Under the pieces are notes generated by a model. The model was not told the origin of the DNA. It ran no database searches and saw only the letters and a list, made by a program, of their open reading frames with translations. From assembly GCA_051007175.1 (NCBI GenBank), contig JBPCSL010000118.1, forward strand, positions 1 to 9,354: a DNA stretch of 9,354 nucleotides, read 5' to 3'. Numbering within the stretch: the stretch's first letter is position 1; each line of letters opens with the position of its first letter. Origin of the DNA: Mxb001 sp051007175. Its GTDB lineage: Bacteria; Actinomycetota; Actinomycetes; S36-B12. Shown piece after piece: positions 1 to 6,405 of the stretch. A program made the position numbers and the translations under genes.

Positions 1-707
1 TGACAGGGAACGCCGATCCGGCGACGGAGCGTACTGAGATCACGCGCTTGCTCGAGTCCCGCGTCGAGGGCGTCATTCTCATTGCGCATCGACTTCCGGA
101 CGACGACCTGGTCACCAACGCGCGCGAGGTGCCGACCGTGGTCGTCACCTGGCGCACCGACGGTATCGACGGGCTCGATTCGGTGAGCGGCGATGATGCC
201 GCCGGCGCGCGTCTCGCGGTAGAACACCTGGCCGGACTGGGCCATGTCCGCATCGCGCACGTCACCGGTGGTGACAACCGTATTGCCCGGGAGCGGCGTA
301 CCGGATATGAGCAGGCCATGGCTGCCCTCGGGCTCGACGTGACCGTGATTGAGGGGGCCTTCACCGAGTCCGGCGGCTACTCCGGAGCAGTCGCCGCCGT
401 CGACGAGGGTGCGACCGCGCTCTTCGTCGCCAATGACCTCGCCGCGATCGGTGCCCTCGCGGCACTGCGCGATCGCGGGCTGCGAGTCCCGGAGGATGTA
501 TCGCTCGTCGGCTACGACGGCATGAGGCTGCTCGACTCCCTCGACCTCACGACAGTGGCGCAACCGCTGGCGGAGATGGGCCGCACCGCCGCCGAGCTCC
601 TCACCGAGCGCATCGCACGGCCCGGTGCCGAGCCCGTGCATCGGCGCGTGGAGACGCGCCTGATCCCGCGGGGGACTTCGGGCCCCGTGCCTCGCCCACG
701 TCGTTGA
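1..707 (+). CDS. LacI/GalR-family transcriptional regulator, C-terminal part (5' truncated)
   Basis: This is the effector-binding half of a LacI/GalR repressor. Such proteins bind an operator through an N-terminal helix-turn-helix and release it when a sugar or similar ligand binds the periplasmic-binding-protein-like core. The frame is open from base 3, with 234 residues visible. It opens with a 'GNADPATE' stretch and then 'LLESRVEGVIL', which in this family lies roughly 100 residues in, so the DNA-binding domain and first subdomain lie outside the window. The family signatures follow in order: FVANDLAAIGAL (from 423), LRVPEDVSLVGYDG (to 521) and TTVAQPL (549-569). The last ~25 residues are Arg/Pro-rich and look unconserved. 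A TTG at 48 is an internal codon, not the start. The TGA at 705-707 lies inside an inverted-repeat arm. Ligand and target genes cannot be read from this fragment; they are probably upstream. Confidence 0.93.
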   Translation, partial: TGNADPATERTEITRLLESRVEGVILIAHRLPDDDLVTNAREVPTVVVTWRTDGIDGLDSVSGDDAAGARLAVEHLAGLGHVRIAHVTGGDNRIARERRTGYEQAMAALGLDVTVIEGAFTESGGYSGAVAAVDEGATALFVANDLAAIGALAALRDRGLRVPEDVSLVGYDGMRLLDSLDLTTVAQPLAEMGRTAAELLTERIARPGAEPVHRRVETRLIPRGTSGPVPRPRR

Positions 708-769
708 GTGGCGGGTTATGGCACGGAATACGCCCCCATGAACGACATATGTCGCCACTCAACGACGTG
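697..769. repeat. Perfect 17-bp inverted repeat between convergent genes
   Basis: The arm at 697-713 (cacgtcgttgagtggcg) is the exact reverse complement of 753-769. They are separated by 39 bases. The loop has its own weaker pairing: ggttatgg (714-721) against ccatgaac (736-743) with one bulge, and a 12-bp palindrome at 743-754 (cgacatatgtcg). The left arm covers the stop codon of the LacI-type gene, and the right arm ends 12 bases before the stop of the convergent secreted-protein gene. A bidirectional terminator is the simplest reading, but the loop is long and no T-tract follows. A dispersed palindromic repeat element is the alternative. I see no second copy in this window. Confidence 0.75.
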
Positions 770-781
770 CCGGTCGGGGCG

Positions 782-1438
782 CTAGCGCTCCGGGACGATG
801 AGCGGCGGGGCCTTGGGGCAGCTCCCCATGAAGTCCGGAATCGACTGGTGCACGAAGGGAAGATTCTTGTAGGTGGCATCGCCCTTCTTCGACTGCATCA
901 TGTAGGCCCAGTGGCTAAGGCTGCTCGTGCCGTCGGACGAAGGCCCGGTCATCTGGTTGACCATCGACCATTCGCCCTGCTTGCGCACCATCGACCCGAC
1001 AGGGTTGTTCACGATCTCGCCCGTGTCCGCGGAGAACATCGTCATGTAGACATTGCCCTCCGGGGTCACCTGGCCGAGCACGAACTGGCAGGTGGTGACC
1101 TTCGCCCGCGAGAGCTTCACGACGACGGATCCGGTCCAGTAGCCGTTGAAGTAGTCCTGGATGTGGAAGACAGTCTGCCCCCGGGTCACGACCCACTTGT
1201 TGCCGTCCTGCACGTGCATCACCGAGTAGATGCCCTTCTTCGGAACGATCCAGTAGGTGTCCTTGAACCAGGCCCATTTGTTGTACGCCGTGGGCGCGGC
1301 CGCGGCTCGTGTCGAGGGTGCCTCGGGCGTGGCCTGGGCGGAGGGAGTGACGGCACAGGCGACGGCCAGGACGACGGTGCCGACGGCCGCAGGCCTCGCT
1401 CGGTGGATCATCCGCGACGAAAGGGTTGGACCTCGCAT
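782..1438 (-). CDS. Secreted protein of unknown function (signal peptide, two cysteines)
   Basis: This encodes 218 residues, exported, with no function I can assign. The ATG at 1438 is preceded on the minus strand by GAGGA with a 5-base spacer, which fixes the start. Residues 1-36 are a signal peptide: Arg-rich n-region, hydrophobic core near 17-30 and a signal peptidase I site after A34-Q35-A36. A lipobox-like 'AVAC28' makes a lipoprotein possible. A Thr/Ala/Pro linker (37-50) leads into a compact domain rich in Trp and Tyr (52-207), with C117 and C207 able to form a disulfide. Recognisable stretches are 'TVFHIQDYFNGYWTG' (89-103), 'GQVTPEGNVYMTMF' (122-135) and 'LSHWAYMMQ' (174-182). From memory, hypothetical exported proteins in several phyla share a GxVTPEG...HWAYM pattern, but I could not check this. 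The gene is divergent from the two-component operon and convergent with the LacI-type gene. Confidence 0.85.
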   Translation of the reverse strand: MRGPTLSSRMIHRARPAAVGTVVLAVACAVTPSAQATPEAPSTRAAAAPTAYNKWAWFKDTYWIVPKKGIYSVMHVQDGNKWVVTRGQTVFHIQDYFNGYWTGSVVVKLSRAKVTTCQFVLGQVTPEGNVYMTMFSADTGEIVNNPVGSMVRKQGEWSMVNQMTGPSSDGTSSLSHWAYMMQSKKGDATYKNLPFVHQSIPDFMGSCPKAPPLIVPER

Positions 1439-1599
1439 GGCATTCCTCGCTACTCGGGGCGGGGGACGATGGGCCTAGCGCTGGGAGCCTAAAGCAGGCG
1501 ACCCAGCGTCACTACGGTGCTAGCACGGTGTCGGGCCGAAGGCGAGACATCTGTGAGGGCCCCCTGGCCTGTGGATTGGCCCTGTGCTGTGATCAGGCC
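1439..1599. promoter_or_regulatory. Divergent promoter region between secreted-protein gene and two-component operon
   Basis: No gene is seen here. On the minus strand, TAGGCT (1491 down to 1486) is a plausible -10 element for the secreted-protein gene, leaving an untranslated leader of about 40 bases with its GAGGA ribosome site. The matching -35 (TAGTGA, 1514 down to 1509) is poor. Just beyond it, ACGGTG occurs twice, at 1514-1519 and 1525-1530, a period of 11 bp or one helical turn. That is the spacing used by direct-repeat-binding activators. A 10-bp palindrome (gtgctagcac, 1517-1526) lies across the two repeats. On the plus strand, the bases before the response-regulator ATG hold TGTGAT (1588-1593), a weak -10 match only 6 bases from the start. 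Confidence 0.35.
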
Positions 1600-2286
1600 A
1601 TGCCCTCGACGCAGACCTCCGCTCCGCTGCGCGTGCTGTACGTCGAGGATGATCCGGCCCTGCGCGGGATCCTGTCGACGATCCTCACGAGTCGCAAGGA
1701 CCTGCAGGTGGTGGCGACCGCGGGCTCGCCCTCGGAGGCTCTCACCACGGCTGCGGGGGTGGAGTTCGATGTCGCTCTCCTGGACCTGGCCCTGGGCGAC
1801 GATGAAATCTCCGGCATCGAGTTGGGGATCACGCTGCGCGAACGTCGTCCCGAGATCGGGGTCGTGGTCCTGTCGCAGCACCAGGTCCCGGCCTTCCTTA
1901 CGCGGTTCGATGATGAGCAGCGGCACGGCTGGTCGTTCATCCTGAAGCGGGCGGACCTCCACCCCAACTACCTGAGTGATGTCCTGCACTCCACGGCGCG
2001 CGGACTCAATGTCGTGGATCCGGCGATGGTGAAGCGACAGCTGGGCGAGCAGGCGCCGGCCGTGTCCCACCTCACTCAGCGGCAGCGCGACATCATGGCG
2101 CTCGCGTCGGAGGGGCTGGAGGCCCCGACGATAGGAAAGCGTCTCGACCTGACGCCCGGAGTGGTGCGACAGGAGCTGTCGCGGACATACCAGGTCCTCG
2201 TGCCTGATCCCCCGGAGGGAGCCGACCTGCGCACCCTGGCTGTTCTCCGCTATGTCCGTGAGACTCGCGACTTCGGTCAGAACTGA
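1600..2286 (+). CDS. LuxR/NarL-family response regulator
   Basis: This is a 228-residue cytoplasmic transcription factor activated by phosphorylation from a partner kinase. The receiver domain (about 10-120) has the acidic pocket E16-D17-D18, phospho-acceptor D62 in 'VALLDLAL', switch serine S92 in 'VVVLSQH', and K116. The C-terminal LuxR-type helix-turn-helix (about 156-205) begins 'LTQRQRDIMALASEGLEAPTIGKRL'. Its recognition helix, 'TPGVVRQELSRTYQVL', departs clearly from the usual family pattern, so the DNA site may be unusual. The start was set at ATG 1600. The frame stays open upstream to 1426, but that part reads through the divergent promoter and has no family similarity. No good Shine-Dalgarno precedes the ATG, so the transcript may be leaderless. 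The histidine kinase follows after 8 bp and is the obvious partner. Confidence 0.92.
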   Translation: MPSTQTSAPLRVLYVEDDPALRGILSTILTSRKDLQVVATAGSPSEALTTAAGVEFDVALLDLALGDDEISGIELGITLRERRPEIGVVVLSQHQVPAFLTRFDDEQRHGWSFILKRADLHPNYLSDVLHSTARGLNVVDPAMVKRQLGEQAPAVSHLTQRQRDIMALASEGLEAPTIGKRLDLTPGVVRQELSRTYQVLVPDPPEGADLRTLAVLRYVRETRDFGQN

Positions 2287-2294
2287 GGGTGTCC

Positions 2295-3557
2295 GTGGCG
2301 GACCGGCGAGTGGCCTCAGGACGCGCTGACGCGAAAGGCGCCCGTAGCGCTGACGCGAAAGGTGGCAGTGGGGTTCTGCACGAGGTCGTGCGCTTCGTCT
2401 TAGGGCCATGGCCTTTCTTCCCGGTCGTCGTCTCGAGCATCACCTTTCTCTTCTTCTTCCTGACAAATCTGCAGGTGTCGGTATTCGGCAACTTCGACAG
2501 TTGTCGCAATGTCTGCGTCGACCTACCCGAGCATGCGGCCCCGGCCATCGTCGGACAGTACGGCGATGCTGGGCTCAGCCCCTTCGACCCCGTCCTCGTG
2601 GTGGGCAATGCGCTGATCGCGAGCGTGGCCATCGGAGTGGTGCTGTGGCTCTTCTCACGGGTGCTCCGCGCTGATCCGGAGGGAAGCCCGTCCCGAGGTG
2701 CCTATCTCCTCGCCGTGATCACGGCCTCCGCGGTGGGTGGCCTGGTTCGCCTCTTCGTGCTGTCGCCCATCCTGGTGGCCTCACCGTCCATGGCCGCGTC
2801 TGGATTCCTTCCCAACACCGTGCGCACCTTCGTCACGATCACGGTGGTCCAATCCGTCGCGGGGCTGCTCACGCGCCGTTACGTGCGTCAGGCGGCCATG
2901 GCGACGGCTGCCTTGGAGATCGTCGTTCAGCAGCAACGCCTTGTTGTCGAAGCCGATGAGCGAGCCCGTCGCAACGTGGCCGAGTTCCTGCATGATCGAG
3001 TGCAGGCGGATCTCCTGGTCGTGGCCATGGAGTTGCGTGCGGCCACGGAGGGCGTGGATCCGGCTGTCTCGGAGAGGCTCGAACGCTCGATCGCCGAGCT
3101 GGAGCGCATCCGCTCCACCGAAGTGCGGTCCGCAAGCCGCCGCTTGAGTCCCGCGTTTGGGTCGGTCGGCCTCGACACCGCTCTCGACGACCTGGCGGAC
3201 TCCTGGAGTCCCGCCCTGACCGTGCGCATCAGCTTCGACTCCCCAGCCCGCGATCTGCTCGTTCAGGGAACCGTCCCTCGGGATCTGCTCGTCGCCGTGT
3301 ATCGCGTCACGGAGCAGGCGATCTTGAATGCGGCCGCGCATGGCCGAGCGTCACGGACCTCCGTCTCCCTCACGATGCCCACGCCAAGCACCCTGGCCCT
3401 CGTGGTGAGCGACGACGGTCGCGGCCTCCCTCCGGGGGACATCGCGCGAGGGGCTGGCTCCGCGATCATGGATGCCTGGTGCGCTGTCGCCCAGGGTGAG
3501 TGGCGGTGGATTCCCTCTGCTCGTGGAGTGACCCTGCAGGCAACGTTCTCCGTGTGA
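2295..3557 (+). CDS. Membrane sensor histidine kinase (HisKA_3/NarL-partner type)
   Basis: This is a 420-residue kinase that senses a signal at the membrane, autophosphorylates on histidine and passes phosphate to the preceding response regulator. The N-terminus (1-28) is a hydrophilic tail with a repeated ADAKG. Four membrane segments follow at about 38-58, 100-121, 137-163 and 172-193. The loop between the first two is outside the cell and carries C70 and C74. A helical linker leads to the dimerisation/phosphoacceptor motif 'FLHDRVQADLL' with H233. The ATPase domain has an N-box (E340, N345, H349), a G1 box 'SDDGRGLP' (near 373-379) and a G2 box 'GAGSAIMDAW'. GTG 2295 is preferred because GAGGG (2285-2289) precedes it by 5 bases. 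GTG 2289 in the same frame would add two residues but leave no usable ribosome site. The signal sensed is unknown. Confidence 0.9.
   Translation: MADRRVASGRADAKGARSADAKGGSGVLHEVVRFVLGPWPFFPVVVSSITFLFFFLTNLQVSVFGNFDSCRNVCVDLPEHAAPAIVGQYGDAGLSPFDPVLVVGNALIASVAIGVVLWLFSRVLRADPEGSPSRGAYLLAVITASAVGGLVRLFVLSPILVASPSMAASGFLPNTVRTFVTITVVQSVAGLLTRRYVRQAAMATAALEIVVQQQRLVVEADERARRNVAEFLHDRVQADLLVVAMELRAATEGVDPAVSERLERSIAELERIRSTEVRSASRRLSPAFGSVGLDTALDDLADSWSPALTVRISFDSPARDLLVQGTVPRDLLVAVYRVTEQAILNAAAHGRASRTSVSLTMPTPSTLALVVSDDGRGLPPGDIARGAGSAIMDAWCAVAQGEWRWIPSARGVTLQATFSV
2323..2362 (+). repeat. 16-bp direct repeat, 24-bp period, inside the kinase N-terminus
   Basis: The sequence gcgctgacgcgaaagg occurs at 2323-2338 and again at 2347-2362. 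The 24-bp period equals eight codons, so the repeat keeps frame and encodes ADAKG twice in the cytoplasmic tail ahead of the first membrane segment. It looks like a recent tandem duplication and is a possible site of copy-number variation. Confidence 0.8.
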
Positions 3558-3574
3558 TGTGATGCCACCGCCAT

Positions 3575-3606
3575 AGACATGTGTTCCTGAATGGAGACAT
3601 GTGTTC
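3575..3606. promoter_or_regulatory. Pair of 12-bp direct repeats upstream of the RTX-like gene
   Basis: The sequence agacatgtgttc occurs exactly twice, at 3575-3586 and 3595-3606, with a 20-bp period (two helical turns, so both copies face the same side of the DNA). Each copy contains the palindrome acatgt. They lie just after the kinase stop codon and about 143-174 bp before the secreted-protein start, a position that suits activator binding. The neighbouring response regulator is the natural candidate, but that is inference. A further near-palindrome ggcacacgtgcc is at 3615-3626. Confidence 0.5.
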
Positions 3607-3658
3607 AGTGCGCTGGCACACGTGCCCGGGCAATATCTCGCGGGGTGCAGTCCGGTCC

Positions 3659-3664
3659 TAGCGT
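3659..3664 (+). promoter_or_regulatory. Possible -10 element (TAGCGT) for the RTX-like gene
   Basis: TAGCGT fits the actinobacterial TANNNT -10 pattern and the same hexamer precedes the acyltransferase gene at 6400. A start point near 3671 would place the two direct repeats at about -90 and -70. No convincing -35 element is visible at the expected distance, which fits an activator-dependent promoter but also weakens the call. Confidence 0.3.
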
Positions 3665-3748
3665 CGCGATCGCATCGTTCGCAATGGCGATGTGGTGTCA
3701 CGTCGCCTTGGCGTCAGGTCGAGGCGTTCACGAGTCTCCGGAGGTTAC

Positions 3749-4954
3749 GTGAAGTTCACACGATCAACAGCCCTGGCCACGGCCGCGTGCTCGTCCGCCA
3801 TGGCCCTCATCCTCGTAGGCGGTGTGCCCGCGGCGACGGCGGCGCCGGCCCCGGTCACGCCGCACCCCCGCACGGAGTGCCCGACCATCCCGTGGAAGCC
3901 TCTTGAGGTCGCCCACGAGATCATCGACATCTCCCCGGTGCAGGAGGATCCCAAGAACGCGGTCAACACCTACAAGGGCGGTGGCAGCAACGAGATCTCG
4001 GACGATGCCTGGACGGACTACGTGCCGCCGGACGGCTGGACCAAGAACTCGACGCGCAACCTGCAGTTCCAGATGTCGCAGTTCATTGCCTCCCCCGGGG
4101 CCCCCATCTGCGACACGGTTTACGCGACGACTTCTGATGGCTACACCTGGGGATCCATGTCGTCGGCCATCAATGCCATGTGGCCCTACAACGACCGTAC
4201 GACCTACCCGGCACCGTCCAATCTCGGCCCCTACTTCGCGGGCAACTTCACTCTCACCCCGAATCCGGGCGACGTGAAGCTCACCGCCAACTACAAGGCG
4301 CAGAACATGGAGTTCTGGGCCACGGACACCGATGAGCCGGACGGCGAGAAGATCATGCGCTACTACGTGATCGACCAGCTGGGCAACAAGTACATCGCCC
4401 ATGCGACGAGTGCGGACAGTGCCCAGGCGCTCGATGACTCCTTCACTTCCGCAGTCCTCCCCGAGGGCTGGAAGAAGGAGAAGGGCTTCCTCAAGGAGGA
4501 CTTCATCATCCGTCCCGCCGAGGGATCCGACGGCAGCTTCTACTACCTGGTGCTGCGAGACAGCGCGGACATCGGCTACCACCAGATCACGTGGAGCAAG
4601 AAGGGTCAGCTAGAAGCCCTCGTCCCGGACATGCCGATCTGGGGCGGCCAGGAGAATGACGTGCTCTGGGGCTACATGGGCAAGGCGAAGTCGGAGCGCA
4701 ACATCATCCACGGCGCAGCGGGCAATGACCGCATCATTCCCGGCGCGCGCTCCTATGAGCTGTGGGGCGATGCGGGTACCGACACCGTGGTGCTCCCGAA
4801 GAAGTCCACGAAGTTCACGGTGACCGACTCCACGGGAGACGGGACCATGGTTGAGGTCACGGTGAAGGTGGGCAAGAAGAGCCTCGCGTACTCGCTGAAC
4901 TACGTCGAGACAGTGAAGGTCGGGGACAAGGTCTACAAGACCAAGAACCTGTAG
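3749..4954 (+). CDS. Sec-secreted protein with degenerate RTX-type calcium-binding repeats
   Basis: This is a 401-residue exported protein. GTG 3749 is chosen because GGAGG (3740-3744) lies 4 bases upstream and a signal peptide begins at once: K2/R5, hydrophobic core 8-27, cleavage after A29-T30-A31. An in-frame GTG at 3692 would prepend 19 Arg-rich residues and bury the ribosome site. The middle (about 45-285) is a Trp/Tyr-rich region I do not recognise, with C44 and C121 as a possible disulfide and a 'RYYVIDQLGNKYIAHAT' stretch (204-220). The C-terminal part has three nonapeptides resembling GGxGxDxLx: GGQENDVLW (299-307), GAAGNDRII (322-330) and GDAGTDTVV (340-348). These are followed by a 'NYVETVKVGDKVY' ending (384-396) like the tail of RTX beta-rolls. 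Calcium-dependent folding outside the cell is likely; no catalytic motif is seen. It lies downstream of the two-component operon and is closed by a hairpin. Confidence 0.85.
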   Translation: MKFTRSTALATAACSSAMALILVGGVPAATAAPAPVTPHPRTECPTIPWKPLEVAHEIIDISPVQEDPKNAVNTYKGGGSNEISDDAWTDYVPPDGWTKNSTRNLQFQMSQFIASPGAPICDTVYATTSDGYTWGSMSSAINAMWPYNDRTTYPAPSNLGPYFAGNFTLTPNPGDVKLTANYKAQNMEFWATDTDEPDGEKIMRYYVIDQLGNKYIAHATSADSAQALDDSFTSAVLPEGWKKEKGFLKEDFIIRPAEGSDGSFYYLVLRDSADIGYHQITWSKKGQLEALVPDMPIWGGQENDVLWGYMGKAKSERNIIHGAAGNDRIIPGARSYELWGDAGTDTVVLPKKSTKFTVTDSTGDGTMVEVTVKVGKKSLAYSLNYVETVKVGDKVYKTKNL

Positions 4955-4964
4955 ACGAATCGCC

Positions 4965-4997
4965 AAGGGGCCTCTGCCGGTAGGGCAGGGGCCCCTT
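4965..4997. terminator. Strong hairpin terminator between convergent genes
   Basis: The arm at 4965-4978 (aaggggcctctgcc) pairs with 4984-4997 over 14 bp with a single G-U pair and a 5-base loop (ggtag). It begins 10 bases after the stop of the RTX-like gene and ends 20 bases before the stop of the convergent exporter gene, so it can serve both. The outer AA/TT pairs give only a two-base T-run on either strand; long T-tracts are often absent in actinobacterial terminators. Confidence 0.8.
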
Positions 4998-5017
4998 GCG
5001 TCTGCGGAGTCGACTGC

Positions 5018-6379
5018 CTAGTGGCGGTGTCCCGGCATCTGCGTCTCGGGCGCGTCAGGCCTCTGCCGGATGAGGCGCCCGGCGATCGACGCGATCTGCA
5101 TCCCGATGGTGATGGCGATGATGGATGCGCCCGCCGAGAGGATGACGGACGTGTCCGTCGACGTCGCCACGTCGGTGATCGACGGCAGGCCCGCTTGACC
5201 GGTGGAGTCCACCGGCGCCGAGGTGCCCGAGAGGCTGGCGCCCGTGATGACCTCGGCGAGCCCCACGAGCCCGAGCGACCCGGGCACGAGCAGCCAGAAG
5301 ACCGGGGTGAAGAGCACGAAGGATGGCGGCCCGTTGCGCATGCGGTCCTGGATGAGGAGGGCGGCAAACAGCGCGACCGCGGCGGCCACCCCGGCCGCAA
5401 GCACCGCATCGAGCTGCCAGGTCACCAGCTGCTGCACGGAAAAGGCCAGCAGGAGCAGCGGTACGACGTACCGCAGCGCCCCGCGAGGCTCATTGAAGGC
5501 GACTGCCTGTCCCACGGCGTACACGACGGCGCCGACCCAGGCCACCCAGATGGGCAAGCGGGTCTCGGTGAGGTCGGAGATGTCGTACGGCGACACTCGG
5601 GCGAGCAGCGATCCGACGAGGATGCCGAAGGTGAGCACGAGGACCTGCACGATCGCGGCCACGAGGCGCGATGAGCCCGAGATGAGGTGGCCACTCGCTA
5701 GTTCCTGGGTAGCCCGTGTCAGCGCGGCGCCGGGAACGAGGGCAATGAGGGGTGCGATGACGACGCGCAGGGGCTGCACGTCGGAGTCGATGAGCGAGGC
5801 GACGGAGAAGACCGAGAAGGCGCAGACCATCGCGGCGACCGGGGGCACGAGCGGCATGAGGTTCGGGCGCGGTCGCGCGAGCATGAGGAGCCAGCCCACG
5901 AAGAGGCCGAGCGCGGCTGCCATGAGGATCGCCCACGGGCTCACCCGGAAGATGAGTGCGAAGCCCGTGGACGCCACGCCGTAGCCGATGACGGACAGCC
6001 ATCCGGGGTAGCGCGGCTCCTTGTCGGGCAGCGCGTCGAGGATGCGGGTCCCGTCGCGCGGGGCGATCTCCCCGCGCCGAGCCTCCTGCGCGACGTCGTG
6101 AACGACGGCAGCCTGGTCGAGGCGCAGCGCATTGAGCCCGCCCTCGGTGATGACCCTCGCCCGGCCGATGAGGGGATCGTCCACGATGACGACGCCGGGC
6201 AGCACGGCGACGTTGAGATCGGGACGGTCGTAGGCCCGAGCGACCGTGTGCAGGGTCTGCGTCACGTCGTCGACCGGGTAGCCGGCGGCCAGTTGCGAGC
6301 GACCGATGGCGAGCAGGAACTCCTCGAGCTCCCTGCTCGCATGCGCCTCCGCGGCGGCGTCGCCCAGGGGATCGGTCAC
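5018..6379 (-). CDS. Threonine/serine exporter family protein (ThrE type, fused two-domain form)
   Basis: This is a 453-residue inner-membrane exporter. In Corynebacterium glutamicum ThrE exports threonine and serine using the proton gradient; that substrate is inferred here from family alone. Residues 1-125 are a cytoplasmic domain with the family pattern 'FLLAIGRSQLAAGYPVDDV' (21-39). About ten hydrophobic segments follow from 126 to 437. The first half carries 'LVPGAALTRATQELASGHLISG' (214-235, DUF1212 signature), and the second carries 'LLVPGSLGLVGL' (363-374, DUF3815 signature). Both halves in one chain is the usual actinobacterial arrangement; other bacteria often split them. A hydrophilic loop rich in Ser/Thr/Gly (381-410) precedes the last segment. 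GTG 6379 is the only start that fits. No Shine-Dalgarno precedes it, and a CAGGCT hexamer 6 bases upstream suggests a leaderless transcript. The frame stays open far upstream but runs antisense to the acyltransferase. Confidence 0.92.
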   Translation of the reverse strand: MTDPLGDAAAEAHASRELEEFLLAIGRSQLAAGYPVDDVTQTLHTVARAYDRPDLNVAVLPGVVIVDDPLIGRARVITEGGLNALRLDQAAVVHDVAQEARRGEIAPRDGTRILDALPDKEPRYPGWLSVIGYGVASTGFALIFRVSPWAILMAAALGLFVGWLLMLARPRPNLMPLVPPVAAMVCAFSVFSVASLIDSDVQPLRVVIAPLIALVPGAALTRATQELASGHLISGSSRLVAAIVQVLVLTFGILVGSLLARVSPYDISDLTETRLPIWVAWVGAVVYAVGQAVAFNEPRGALRYVVPLLLLAFSVQQLVTWQLDAVLAAGVAAAVALFAALLIQDRMRNGPPSFVLFTPVFWLLVPGSLGLVGLAEVITGASLSGTSAPVDSTGQAGLPSITDVATSTDTSVILSAGASIIAITIGMQIASIAGRLIRQRPDAPETQMPGHRH

Positions 6380-6385
6380 GGGGAC

Positions 6386-6391
6386 AGCCTG
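6386..6391 (-). promoter_or_regulatory. Possible -10 element (CAGGCT) of a leaderless exporter transcript
   Basis: Read on the minus strand, CAGGCT keeps the A and final T that matter most in an actinobacterial TANNNT -10 element. It is followed by exactly 6 bases before the exporter GTG. This spacing would put the transcription start at the start codon. The whole divergent gap is only 33 bp (6380-6412). Confidence 0.28.
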
Positions 6392-6399
6392 CCAGCCTG

Positions 6400-6405
6400 T
6401 AGCGT
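6400..6405 (+). promoter_or_regulatory. Probable -10 element (TAGCGT) of a leaderless acyltransferase transcript
   Basis: TAGCGT matches the TANNNT -10 pattern and lies 7 bases before the GTG at 6413, the classic arrangement of leaderless actinobacterial genes. No Shine-Dalgarno sequence is present. The -35 region would fall on the start codon of the divergent exporter gene, so the two promoters overlap. Confidence 0.42.

Noticed and set aside
704..1492. Plus-strand 262-codon frame opposite the secreted-protein gene
   Set aside because: It is His/Arg/Gly-rich shadow sequence; the minus strand has a ribosome site and signal peptide.
1517..1526. 10-bp palindrome gtgctagcac as a stand-alone operator
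   Set aside because: It is short and lies across the two ACGGTG repeats; I kept the phased repeat as the better signal.
1426..1599. Upstream extension of the response regulator
   Set aside because: It crosses the divergent promoter and the neighbouring gene start; the receiver domain begins just after ATG 1600.
3692..3748. Earlier GTG start of the RTX-like protein
   Set aside because: It adds an Arg-rich stretch before a complete signal peptide and leaves the good GGAGG at 3740-3744 unused.
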